From: Syntrophomonas zehnderi OL-4
GTDB lineage: Bacteria > Bacillota > Syntrophomonadia > Syntrophomonadales > Syntrophomonadaceae
Reading direction: 5' to 3'
Assembly: GCF_000983115.1 (NCBI RefSeq)
Contig: NZ_CGIH01000051.1
Span: 1 to 56,182 of the forward strand
Length of the DNA stretch: 56,182 bases
This document shows positions 46,337 through 55,011 of this stretch, in pieces. A program made the translations under genes and the position numbers. Every line of letters begins with the position of its first letter. Position 1 is the first letter of the stretch. The notes beneath the pieces were generated by a model, which saw only the letters and a program-made list of their open reading frames with translations, did not search any database and had not been told where the DNA came from.

Positions 46337-46847
46337 ATACGCACCCTCCCATCAAAATACTTTTGGTTCATATTTCCTTTTAAAATCCTTTGTCTGCCAC
46401 TGTTTTAGTCCTGTTCTCCCCCTTTCATTCCTTGAACAAGTCCAAGCCGATATTAAACTTTTGCCTTTGATATATTTAACAGGACATAAACGCTGACTCC
46501 CGGGCCATAGCTTATGTCTTGGTAAATCTTTTGAATTAGGCGAGCCCAGTTTCTGCAAAAGGCCTTTTTGAAAATATCAGATTCAACCAACAACGGCTTC
46601 TCTACATCGTTCTCGGTTTTTTTGCGCATCCCGCGCGACTTGTTGGAATAGTATCCGCAATATCTGACCAGCTGTTCGCCTTATTGGGAATATGGATAAC
46701 AAGTCTTGGCAACCAGTCAAGGGCCATAAAGCTTTCCCGAACGCTGCTGTTTTTGACTCTATAGATTACTCTGGCAATACCATCACGTACTTCGGATGCA
46801 GGTGTATAGAGCAGTCTTTCCTGCGAAAGGGATGCACTATTTCCTGT
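46337..46847. other. Spacer with IS91-type relic
   Basis: Bases 46530-46837 hold the transposase relic; bases 46337-46530 contain the upstream region of the YeiH-type gene and a minus-strand open frame without a recognised product. Confidence 0.5.
46530..46837 (-). pseudogene. IS91-family transposase remnant (C-terminal part), second copy
   Basis: The minus strand encodes GKTALYTPASEVRDGIARVI, YRVKNSSVRESFMALDWLPR, LVIHIPNK, then after a one-base deletion YCGYYSNKSRGMRKK and NWARLIQKIY. This matches the C-terminal core of IS91-type transposases and extends further upstream than the copy at 7400-7575. The part shared with that copy is close in DNA sequence. Frameshifts make it inactive. It starts 11 bp beyond the end of the cobyrinate synthase gene. 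Confidence 0.72.
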
Positions 46848-48209
46848 TTATTTTTTAATTGACTTATTAGCTTTAGCCACAAAATTTATAGCCCACTCAG
46901 GATGTGACGGGGCATACAAATGATTGTATGACGCAATTACGTTGCGGACTATGATTCCATCTGCATTACTGTCAATCCCATGACCACGGTTCATCTTAAA
47001 AATGCACATAATCTCTTGGGGATTAAAATTACAGATTTGTGAATGATGGAACTCATGGCCTCTAATCACTGTCCCGGTTTTAAATAGGTAATTGGGATTG
47101 GTGGTCAGCATCCTTGTGTATCCATGTCCTTTCGGATACGCTTCCATTGTGGTATCACATGGCAAAACACCGCACATTTGAAAACTCTCACCACCATAAT
47201 GAAGTCGTCTCGAAAGGTACATTAAACCTCCACATTCAGCATAGACTGGCAACCCCTTTTCAACCTCATTACGAATTGAGGTACGCAGTGTTTCGTTTTG
47301 TTCCAGTTCATGTCCGAATATCTCCGGAAAGCCGCCCCCGATATATAAACCCTGTATATCGGGCAGTTGGCCGTCTTCAAGACTATTAATGTAAACCAGA
47401 TCGGCTCCGGCTTGCTCTAATGCCTCCAAGTTTTCCGGATAATAAAAGCTGAAGACCTGATCTCGAATTACACCTATACGGGTAGAGGTGACCGTCTGGT
47501 TGCGTTCAATATTATATTCCGGCAATAGTTGTGCAGTTTGGGCGATTTCCAATATTGCCTTTAAATTCACATGCTGCTCCATCTGTATCGAAATATTCTC
47601 CAGCAGTTCATTGGCCTTACTCCATTCTTGAACTGTAACCAGCCCCAGATGTCGTTCTGCAATCAAAGGCGTCTTTTGTTTGGGTACTGCTCCCACTACA
47701 GGTATCCCTGTATAGTATTCAATTGAATTACGCAGCATATCTTCATGCCTTGGCCGGGCAACTTTATTTAAAATTACTCCTGCTATCTCTGTCTCGGGTT
47801 CAAAATGTTGAAATCCCTTTACAATGGCTGCTGCACTGCGGGTCATCCTGGTTGTATCAATAACCAGGATTATCGGTGCTTTAACCGCCCGTGCTACTGC
47901 CGCAGTACTGTCACTTCCCTCAAGATCAAGCCCATCAAATAGACCCATAGCACCCTCGATAATAGAAATATCGGCACCCTGGCTTCCGGTTACATACTGT
48001 TCTACTAATTGTTCCTTATCCAGAAAATATAAATCGAGACTGCGGCAACTCCTTCCGGCTGCTAGGCTCAGCCAAGCCGGATCAATAAAATCAGGACCCT
48101 TTTTAAAAGGTTGAACCTTAAGCCCCATCCTTTTTAAGGCAACAATCAGACCTAGTGTTATGGTAGTTTTGCCTGAACGCCCGTGTGGCGCTCCTATCGC
48201 TAGTCTCAT
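46848..48209 (-). CDS. cbiA: Cobyrinate a,c-diamide synthase family amidotransferase
   Basis: The enzyme amidates the a and c side chains of cobyrinate (or a related sirohydrochlorin-derived tetrapyrrole) using ATP and glutamine. Residues 1-200 form the ATP-binding domain: GAPHGRSGKTTITLGLI (P-loop), FKKGPDFIDPAW, IIEGAMGLFDG. Residues about 245-440 form a class I glutamine amidotransferase domain with GGGFPE and the nucleophile Cys in YAECGGLMYL; HEFHHS carries the His. No other corrin genes are nearby, so CbiA cannot be separated from the CfbB- or DsrN-type variants by context. A 32-bp palindrome lies just upstream. Confidence 0.88.
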   Translation of the reverse strand: MRLAIGAPHGRSGKTTITLGLIVALKRMGLKVQPFKKGPDFIDPAWLSLAAGRSCRSLDLYFLDKEQLVEQYVTGSQGADISIIEGAMGLFDGLDLEGSDSTAAVARAVKAPIILVIDTTRMTRSAAAIVKGFQHFEPETEIAGVILNKVARPRHEDMLRNSIEYYTGIPVVGAVPKQKTPLIAERHLGLVTVQEWSKANELLENISIQMEQHVNLKAILEIAQTAQLLPEYNIERNQTVTSTRIGVIRDQVFSFYYPENLEALEQAGADLVYINSLEDGQLPDIQGLYIGGGFPEIFGHELEQNETLRTSIRNEVEKGLPVYAECGGLMYLSRRLHYGGESFQMCGVLPCDTTMEAYPKGHGYTRMLTTNPNYLFKTGTVIRGHEFHHSQICNFNPQEIMCIFKMNRGHGIDSNADGIIVRNVIASYNHLYAPSHPEWAINFVAKANKSIKK

Positions 48210-48236
48210 TAATACTCATCCTTTAAGGGTTTTGAA

Positions 48237-48280
48237 CGTGGCGCCACGAAGTGCATATAAAATTAATTTTATATACACTT
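48237..48280. promoter_or_regulatory. Adjacent palindromes upstream of cbiA
   Basis: CGTGGCGCCACG (48237-48248) is a perfect 12-bp palindrome. It is followed directly by a 32-bp palindrome, whose halves AAGTGCATATAAAATT and AATTTTATATACACTT match at 15 of 16 positions (48249-48280). The start of cbiA is 40 bp away, so this is a candidate operator or cruciform. Confidence 0.6.
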
Positions 48281-48510
48281 TGTAATACAGTTCACTATCT
48301 TACGCTCATCGGTTGTTCTTAATTGAAAGATAACACACGACAAGAAGTTAGAATAATTTAATAAACTTATAATCACTATTAGCAAATATTTATAGTGCTG
48401 AATTGCCCACGACCCCATACGTTCTGGTGAAAAAGAAATAGAAGGAGATTAAAAAAAAGTTCCTCTTCTACACTAGGGCTCATGGAATTATTCGAAAAGG
48501 ATATTATAAA

Positions 48511-48550
48511 AAAGCATCTTCTATGTACAAGGCACTTAGGAAGATGCTTT
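48511..48550 (-). terminator. Hairpin with T-tail, minus strand
   Basis: AAAGCATCTTC and GAAGATGCTTT form an 11-bp stem with an 18-nt loop. Read on the minus strand the stem is followed by a T-run, fitting termination of read-through from the Na/Pi cotransporter gene. Confidence 0.6.
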
Positions 48551-48666
48551 AGATACTCTTTATATTCTCTTGAGTCGTCATATGATTAAAATGCGAATGG
48601 CTGCGCGGTATTCCTGCGTGATGCAGTATCGATATACTGCAAATAGATTACTTTATGCGGACATGA

Positions 48667-48700
48667 AAAAGCCCGCTTGTGGTTTTACAAGTGGGCTTTT
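48667..48700. terminator. Strong hairpin with T/A tails on both strands
   Basis: AAAAGCCCGCTTGT (48667-48680) pairs with ACAAGTGGGCTTTT (48687-48700) around a six-base loop. It is the likely main terminator of the nptA-type gene 172 bp upstream on the minus strand. Confidence 0.75.
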
Positions 48701-48871
48701 GGGGGTACTAACAGACACAGGAGAACCGTCAGGCTGGGTGAAAAATGTTTATAGACCGTATATATTTACAGCTCACCTGGTAGATCGGCTTGTTTAGATA
48801 CATATTATTCAATAATGGGTATAACGATACAGCGAAATGGGCTTTTCACACAGGTTGCCGTCCCCTTGTGT

Positions 48872-50545
48872 CTATGCTTCTTCCAGAACATATCCTGCTA
48901 TGTTACGGCAGTGGTCGCCTATTCTCTCCAGGTTTACCAATAAATCAAGGAAAACGGCTCCGTTGTTGCCATTGCATTTCCCTTCATTGAGCCTGCGAAT
49001 ATGGGCTTTGCGGTAAGTCGCCTGTAATTCATCAATCAGTTCTTCATGGGTTAATACTTGCCGGGCCACGGATTTGTCCGTTTTTTCCAGGGCTCGGTAG
49101 GTTAATAACAGTGTATTGGTGGTAACTCCAATGATTTTTTCTAATTCCTCATGGGCCTCGCCGGAGAAGTTTACCTGGTACTGTTTGGCGTAGTCGGCTT
49201 GTTCGATAATATTACTGCAATGGTCGCCGATCCGTTCAATGTCATTTAGAGATTGTAAAATGATATAAGCGTGGTTGGATTCCTCCTCGGACAGCTGTTT
49301 TTGGGACGCTAGTACTACGTAGTCGGTTATTTCTCTTTCCATGCGGTTAATTGCTTTCTCCAGGGCATCTGCTTTTTTAAAAGCAGCCTCATGGTTGTTA
49401 TGGAAATAGTCAATGGCATTGGTAAAGGCTTCATAGGCCATATACCCCATGCGCAAGGCCTCTCTTTTAGCCTGGGCAAGTGCCACGGAAGGATTTTTCA
49501 AAAGCCGGCGATCGATATATTTGGGGCGATAGGGATCATCGTAAATATCGGTTTTTTCAGGAATCAATACGGTAACAATGAAAGCCAGTACAGCAACCAT
49601 GGGCAACTGAACCAAGGTATTACTGATGTTAAAAACCGCATGGGTTTGGGCCAGCTGCAGTTTTATGTTCAAGGTGTCCCAGGTGCCGGTAAATCCAGGC
49701 AGCAGGATAAAAAAATAATTCGTAACGAGTACTATAAATTTCTCAAAAAACCCCATCAAAAATAGGGGCAGAAATATAATGGTTCCAAGCAGGTTAAATA
49801 TAAAATGGCTCAAAGCCGTTCTTTTAGCCGCAACACTGGCCCCCAAGCCTGCCAACAGGGCAGTAATGGTAGTACCGATATTGTCTCCAAACAGGATCGG
49901 GACGGCCTGGTGGTAGGTTATCGCTCCCTGGTAGGCCAGTTGCTGCAATACTCCTATAGTCGCACTGCTGCTTTGCACCAGGAAAGTAAAAAACATACCA
50001 ATAGTTACACCGATAATGGAATTATCATCGATGCTGGTCATCAAATCGATAAAGAAGGGCAGATCTTTAAGGGGCTTCATGCCGCTTCCCATAAGGGTTA
50101 AGCCGAAGAATAACACCCCAAATCCCAATAACGATTGGCCGATAACCTGAATATTCTTCTTTTTGGCAAACAGATATATTAGAGCACCTAAGCCGATTAT
50201 AGGCAAGGCATAATCCTGCAGGTTAAATCCTATCAGGAAGGCGGTCAAGGTAGTGCCGATATTAGCCCCCATGATTACCCCTATGGCCTGGCGCAATGTC
50301 AAAAGCTGGGCATTAACAAGCCCTACGGTAAGTACGGTAGTAGCACTGCTGCTTTGGATCAGGGCCGTAACCAGCGTTCCGGTCAATACTCCCCGAACCG
50401 GGTTGCGGGTTCCTTTTTCCAAAATCCTGCGCATCCGATCTCCGGCCGCTGCTTGCAGTCCATCCGACATAAAGTGCAGTCCAAACAGAAACAACCCTAG
50501 CCCGCCTATAAATGGAAACAGAATATCTGTTACAGATACTGTCAA
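48872..50545 (-). CDS. Na/Pi cotransporter family protein with PhoU-like tail
   Basis: The 557-residue protein has about nine membrane segments containing two inverted QSSSA motifs (LIQSSSATTVLTVG near residue 63 and LVQSSSATIGVLQQ near 192), the ion and phosphate sites of the NptA/SLC34 family. The last 210 residues are a cytoplasmic PhoU-like helical domain with repeated IERIGDHC (ERIGDHCSNIIEQ, ERIGDHCRNIAGY). It imports phosphate with sodium. Start: TTG at 50545, GGGAGGT six bases upstream. Confidence 0.93.
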   Translation of the reverse strand: MTVSVTDILFPFIGGLGLFLFGLHFMSDGLQAAAGDRMRRILEKGTRNPVRGVLTGTLVTALIQSSSATTVLTVGLVNAQLLTLRQAIGVIMGANIGTTLTAFLIGFNLQDYALPIIGLGALIYLFAKKKNIQVIGQSLLGFGVLFFGLTLMGSGMKPLKDLPFFIDLMTSIDDNSIIGVTIGMFFTFLVQSSSATIGVLQQLAYQGAITYHQAVPILFGDNIGTTITALLAGLGASVAAKRTALSHFIFNLLGTIIFLPLFLMGFFEKFIVLVTNYFFILLPGFTGTWDTLNIKLQLAQTHAVFNISNTLVQLPMVAVLAFIVTVLIPEKTDIYDDPYRPKYIDRRLLKNPSVALAQAKREALRMGYMAYEAFTNAIDYFHNNHEAAFKKADALEKAINRMEREITDYVVLASQKQLSEEESNHAYIILQSLNDIERIGDHCSNIIEQADYAKQYQVNFSGEAHEELEKIIGVTTNTLLLTYRALEKTDKSVARQVLTHEELIDELQATYRKAHIRRLNEGKCNGNNGAVFLDLLVNLERIGDHCRNIAGYVLEEA

Positions 50546-51010
50546 AGAACTACCTCCCTTTAGCCAAAACGATTAGTACGATAAAAACTGACACGATTGG
50601 GTGCAAATATCAAGCAATAATTTACTCGGGTTTCCCTGTATATCAGGGTTTATTAGCAGCAGCCAGAATTTGCTACCAGATAACCATATTTATCTTCGCT
50701 TTAACGATTCGATTTCCTTCCTGTTTAAATAAACGATATATAGTATATCATTTGTTATCACTTGATGGTCGTTTAAAATATATAAAAAAGTCGCTATTAA
50801 TTTAATATCCTGAATATCTTACTATAGCATTAGCTTATTGCTAACCCTTGGGTAAATTAAAATACTTTGAGTTGCCTAAAAAGCTCATTTTGCCAATTTA
50901 GCAGTTATAATAATTATAAGCATAATGTCTTGCACATTGCCTGAATTTTTGTTTGTTTTGAAATCAGGTTATACAATCTTTTTAATTACTTGATGGGAGA
51001 GGGGTTACTT
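50546..51010. other. AT-rich spacer without a recognised feature
   Basis: No gene, terminator or riboswitch is recognised. A short palindromic GATATATAGTATATC lies near 50739. Confidence 0.4.
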
Positions 51011-51361
51011 ATGAATAAAAACTTCGAGCTTATGTTTACTAGCACCGGCAACTTATATATAAGTTTGTTTTATGGAGACGCGCTTGCTTATGTACATGCC
51101 TACGATGATATGGAACAGGCGGCCGGCGACCTTAATGACTTTTTTTCTCTGGAGTTCTCGGTTGCCCTTTGGGAAGGTAATCTACTCAACGATGATGAGT
51201 TTGATCCCTTTGACATCGAGTTTAATCCTGAATTTGAACGCAACGGCGAATTCTTTTGGGCAATGGACATCGAACAAATACGCAAAAGTATACAAATCCA
51301 TAGTTGGACAAACGTTCAGGATTTCCTGACGGCCTGGGATGCATTAACATCACCGTTTTAA
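51011..51361 (+). CDS. Acidic hypothetical protein
   Basis: About 116 residues, strongly acidic (for example NDDEFDPFDIEFNPEFER), with aromatic-rich N-terminal strands (ELMFTSTGNLYISLFYGDAL). No membrane segment or signal peptide. The ATG at 51011 has GAGAGGGG upstream; the frame extends to an ATG at 50990 with no site. I do not recognise the family. It is convergent with the NHEJ operon. Confidence 0.6.
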   Translation: MNKNFELMFTSTGNLYISLFYGDALAYVHAYDDMEQAAGDLNDFFSLEFSVALWEGNLLNDDEFDPFDIEFNPEFERNGEFFWAMDIEQIRKSIQIHSWTNVQDFLTAWDALTSPF

Positions 51362-51411
51362 CCACCATTGCCGGGATTTAAATATAGTGCCGACCACGAT
51401 GTTAACCTTGA

Positions 51412-52311
51412 CTAATTTGAATAAGACATCGCTTTCGTTAAATCCTGCTTATCCGTTAAAACAGATTTAAAAAGATCACCCTGTTTGCTTAGGCGTGGGA
51501 AAATGTTTTTGATCGTAAACATGTCAGGGGAAACCTCCTCTATCTCCTCCCAACGGATAGGTGCAGAAATGGGGGCGCCTTCCCGGGGACGCACACTGTA
51601 TGGAGAACAGATGGTTTGACCGATCGCATTTTGCATATAGTCTATATATATCTTGCTTCCTCTTTTATTAACTGTTCTTTCTATGGTTGCTATATCCGGC
51701 CTGACCGTACTGACCATACCCGCTATCAGACCGGCTGTTTGACGTACTTCCTCATAGCTGTAGCGGGGCAGGAGAGGCACATAGATGTGCAGTCCTGCGG
51801 AACCTGATGTTTTAATATATGCCCGTAGCTGCAGTTCATCCAAAACCTGCTTAATCAGCAGGGCAATCACTACAATTTCTGGATAGGAATTATCCGGGGA
51901 GGGATCAAGATCAAAAACCATATAATCTGGATTTTGTATAGAAGCCTGGCATGATAACCAGGGGTGAACCTCAATGCACGCCTGGTTGCCCAGCCAAACC
52001 AGATCTGCCTTCTCCCGGGCCAGCATAAAATTTATGATTTTATCGCCTGATTCCCAGGCAAAAGTTTGAATCCAATCCGGCAGGTATCCCGGTACGTTTT
52101 TTTGGTAGAAAAATTTTTGATTAATTCCATCCGGGTAGCGGGTAAAAACCAAGGGACGCTGATTAAGATGAGGAAGAATGTAGGAGGATATTTCCGCATA
52201 ATAATGGATGAGTTCGCCTTTGGTATAGCCCTCGCCGGGCCATAGTACTTTATCAAGGTTGGATAACTTTAATCTGCGCCCTTCCAATAAAATCTGACTG
52301 GATTTACTCAC
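51412..52311 (-). CDS. ligD: LigD polymerase (primase-polymerase) domain protein
   Basis: The 299-residue protein is a stand-alone version of the LigD polymerase module, which fills gaps with ribo- or deoxyribonucleotides at broken ends. Seen: LSNLDKVLWPGEGYTKGELI at the start, catalytic acids in VFDLDPSP (near 134-141), KTSGSAGLHIYVPL, and the C-terminal CSPYSVRPREGAPISAPI. The start is GTG at 52311 with GGAGG eight to nine bases upstream. It follows the ligase gene by 17 bp in the ku operon. Confidence 0.93.
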   Translation of the reverse strand: MSKSSQILLEGRRLKLSNLDKVLWPGEGYTKGELIHYYAEISSYILPHLNQRPLVFTRYPDGINQKFFYQKNVPGYLPDWIQTFAWESGDKIINFMLAREKADLVWLGNQACIEVHPWLSCQASIQNPDYMVFDLDPSPDNSYPEIVVIALLIKQVLDELQLRAYIKTSGSAGLHIYVPLLPRYSYEEVRQTAGLIAGMVSTVRPDIATIERTVNKRGSKIYIDYMQNAIGQTICSPYSVRPREGAPISAPIRWEEIEEVSPDMFTIKNIFPRLSKQGDLFKSVLTDKQDLTKAMSYSN

Positions 52312-52328
52312 TTAAAGAAACCTCCGCT

Positions 52329-53270
52329 TCAGACCTGACAATCTTGCAGTTTAAGCCGAATAAATTCTTTAATCGTCGGCGACCTAAGCTTCATATCTTC
52401 GCTCCACTCCAGATATTCAACCCTCACTCCTATTTCCGGCTTGATAAAAAAACAATCGGTTTTTATTTTATCAAGATTGATAAAAGGTGAACAGGAAATT
52501 TCTAGGCCGGGCAGTTGCTCGGAGAGTATCTGCTGTTGCCCGTGGCTTAGACCGCTGCCTGCTTTGCCGACATAACTTAAACCTCCGTCTTTATATACAC
52601 CTAACAAAAGAGCGTTTACTACGTTGCCCCGCAAAGTATAACCACCCACCAGACAGTTCTGACTGCGCAGGCATTTTATTTTTAACCATTGCCGATGCTT
52701 TTTCCCAGGCAGGTACAGACTTTCTTTGGCCTTGGCCACAATCCCTTCCATATTAAACTCATCTACGGCTTTAAATAAGGCCCGGCCACTGTCAAAGTCC
52801 TCCACCAGATGTAAAAAACCCTGACTGAACAAAATCTTTTCCAACCGGGATTTCCGTGCTAACAAATTTTCCTGACGCAGATCCTGCCCGTTTAAATGCA
52901 ACAGATCAAAAACCATATAATGAACCGGCAGTAACTCCCTAAGATAAGACAGGCTCTTGGCATCCCGGCTGCTGTCCCGGCGCATTATAGATGGAAAGCT
53001 GGGTTTGCCTTCTTTTAAGACCACCAATTCGCCGTCCAAGACTGCCGTTTTAGCATCCAGCATGGCAGGTAGTTCCTGTAATTCCCCATATTGATTGGTG
53101 CGCTCATGGCCATGTTTATTAATCAGGCGTACCCGGCTTTCGTGCACGACCGCAATCATCCTTACCCCATCCCATTTTACCTGATAAATATAGTTTTCAT
53201 CATCAAATGCTTTAGGGAAAGTAACCGGTTCCATTACCGTTTGATAATCCTTTATCAGCTGTGACATCAT
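52329..53270 (-). CDS. ligD: ATP-dependent DNA ligase (LigD ligase domain)
   Basis: About 313 residues. The adenylation motif is VKWDGVR with the active Lys near residue 32; further motifs are LDGELVV, FDLLHLNG, EGIVAKAKESLY and WLKIKC. The C-terminal third is an OB domain ending near SPTIKEFIRLKL. The start may be ATG 53270 or 53267, overlapping the ku stop; coupling is likely. No phosphoesterase domain is present, so the classical LigD is split here into separate ligase and polymerase proteins. Confidence 0.93.
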   Translation of the reverse strand: MMSQLIKDYQTVMEPVTFPKAFDDENYIYQVKWDGVRMIAVVHESRVRLINKHGHERTNQYGELQELPAMLDAKTAVLDGELVVLKEGKPSFPSIMRRDSSRDAKSLSYLRELLPVHYMVFDLLHLNGQDLRQENLLARKSRLEKILFSQGFLHLVEDFDSGRALFKAVDEFNMEGIVAKAKESLYLPGKKHRQWLKIKCLRSQNCLVGGYTLRGNVVNALLLGVYKDGGLSYVGKAGSGLSHGQQQILSEQLPGLEISCSPFINLDKIKTDCFFIKPEIGVRVEYLEWSEDMKLRSPTIKEFIRLKLQDCQV

Positions 53271-53272
53271 TA

Positions 53273-54106
53273 TCAACTACCAGTTTTGCTTTTACGCTTG
53301 CTTGAGGGAGCAGGTCTTTTTTCTTTACGTTGTTCTTCGGCTAATTTCACGCTGGCTTGCAGGGCTTCCATCAAATCCACTACATTACCCCGCGCCTCGG
53401 GAGGCTGCTGGGAAGTTACGACTTCCTCTCCGGCCACCTTGGCGGCAATCATTTCACCCAGGGCTTTGCGATACTCGTCCTCATACTTGGCGGGATCAAA
53501 ATCAACCGAGAGGTTTTCAATCAGGTTAATCGCCATCTTGATCTCTTTTTCGTGCAGTTTGGAAGGATTGAGACCGTGGTTTAACAGTTCTGAAGAACGA
53601 ATTTCATCCGGATAAAAGATCGTTTCCATGATCAATATTTCCTCCTTGGTTCTTAAGGCCGCCAGGGATTGACGAGAACGAATAATAACTCGGGCAATGG
53701 CTATTTTGTCAGTTTTTTTCATGGCCTCAATTATCAAGGCATAGGCTTTCTCCCCTCCCGGTGAAGGCTCCAAATAATAGCTTTTATCAAAAAAAACTGG
53801 ATCCACCTGACTCAAGGTAACAAAATCCAGAATATCTATAGTTTTGGTATTTTCCTGGGGTATACTCTCCAGATCTTCCTCATCTATGACTACATAACTG
53901 CCTTTCTGGTATTCGTACCCCCGAACAATATCGCTGCCGTCTATCTCCTTGTCACAGTGGGGACAGTACTTTTGGTATCTAATAGGTGACAGGCATTCTT
54001 TGTGCAAGTAATTAAATCTAATATCTTTGTTTTCAGTTGCCACATACATATTAACCGGTATATTGACCAACCCAAAACTAATGGCTCCTTTCCATAGTGT
54101 TTTCAT
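53273..54106 (-). CDS. ku: Ku, DNA end-binding protein for NHEJ
   Basis: The 277-residue protein forms homodimers around DNA ends and recruits LigD. Seen: WKGAISFGLVNIPVNMYVAT at the start, CPHCDKEIDGSDIVRGYEY, PVFFDKSYYLEP, and a C-terminal region with VDLMEALQASVKLAEEQ followed by a basic tail (KRPAPSSKRKSK). It is first in a minus-strand operon with the ligase and polymerase genes. In spore formers this system is often active in the forespore; no sigma-G promoter was identified. Confidence 0.95.
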   Translation of the reverse strand: MKTLWKGAISFGLVNIPVNMYVATENKDIRFNYLHKECLSPIRYQKYCPHCDKEIDGSDIVRGYEYQKGSYVVIDEEDLESIPQENTKTIDILDFVTLSQVDPVFFDKSYYLEPSPGGEKAYALIIEAMKKTDKIAIARVIIRSRQSLAALRTKEEILIMETIFYPDEIRSSELLNHGLNPSKLHEKEIKMAINLIENLSVDFDPAKYEDEYRKALGEMIAAKVAGEEVVTSQQPPEARGNVVDLMEALQASVKLAEEQRKEKRPAPSSKRKSKTGS

Positions 54107-54444
54107 CCCAGCACCGCCTTTTTTTTATTTAGCCCCTTTAGCCAAAGGCTCCAACCCAAATTAAAAAGCCTTATTATTTTGTGTTATCTCGAGTTTATTC
54201 ATTATTAGCATCTATAAATTAAATAAAAATATTCCCCGATCTGTCCCAAAAATATAAATAGTCACGCCATCTTAAAAAATAGCGCCCTCGGCCGCAATAC
54301 ATTTCTATGAAATGAAAATTGCCCATTTGCAATTATCCATAAGAATAGTATATTTATAATAGAGGTTTTCTAATTTAGAGATAAAAGTTTTTAACAAACA
54401 GATGTTTAATATTATATTAACTATTCTGCATTAAGGAGATGGCG
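54107..54444. other. AT-rich divergent promoter region, ku / transglycosylase
   Basis: No gene or hairpin with a clear function is seen. Confidence 0.4.
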
Positions 54445-54963
54445 ATGAATAATCCTTTTGTTGATATGTTTCGTCAAATCAGTATAATCAGGATACTGGA
54501 AGCCCTGCAAGGTGTTGGCGCACGCCGTCAGCAACCCATAGATAAAACGGTTTTAAAACCTAAAGCATACACCTCCCGACAACAGCCTTTCAGTGAAATC
54601 ATTCAGGCAGCCAGCAAGGCATATGGAATTGATGAGGGCATTATCAAAGCGGTTATAAAACAGGAGTCCTCTTTTAATCCCCATGCCCAATCCTCTTGCG
54701 GAGCTATGGGTCTGATGCAGTTAATGCCGACTACGGCCAAAAGTTTAGGAGTAAAGGATGTATTTAATCCCCAGGAGAATATAATGGCCGGCACCAAATA
54801 CCTTAAACAAAAGCTAAACGAATTCAATGGTGATTTGCCCATGGCCTTGGCAGCTTATAATGCAGGCAGCGGCGCAGTAAAAAAATACGGCGGTATACCG
54901 CCGTACAAGGAGACCCAGGCTTATGTAAAAAAAGTCATGAACTCAGTTGATCATATGGCATAG
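54445..54963 (+). CDS. Lytic transglycosylase (SLT domain)
   Basis: About 172 residues. The SLT fold covers residues 55-165: IIKAVIKQESSFNPHA with the catalytic Glu, GAMGLMQLMPTTAKSLGV, and AAYNAGSGAVKKYGG. It cleaves peptidoglycan glycan strands. There is no signal peptide; the N-terminus is a basic, flexible tail. The ATG at 54445 has AAGGAG six bases upstream and is preferred over the ATG at 54439. Confidence 0.9.
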   Translation: MNNPFVDMFRQISIIRILEALQGVGARRQQPIDKTVLKPKAYTSRQQPFSEIIQAASKAYGIDEGIIKAVIKQESSFNPHAQSSCGAMGLMQLMPTTAKSLGVKDVFNPQENIMAGTKYLKQKLNEFNGDLPMALAAYNAGSGAVKKYGGIPPYKETQAYVKKVMNSVDHMA

Positions 54964-55011
54964 TCCAGTTCTTCCCTTTTAGCATGATAAAGTTTTCAAA
55001 GGTTTACTGAC

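Larger units (their letters stand above)
48210..48871. other. Intergenic region with palindromes and terminators
   Basis: Holds the palindromes upstream of cbiA (48237-48280) and two hairpins that end the nptA-type transcript. No gene is seen in the remaining sequence, and no cobalamin riboswitch box is recognised. Confidence 0.5.

Noticed and set aside
48210-48300. Cobalamin riboswitch before cbiA
   Set aside because: No B12-box sequence is seen, and the region is dominated by palindromes.
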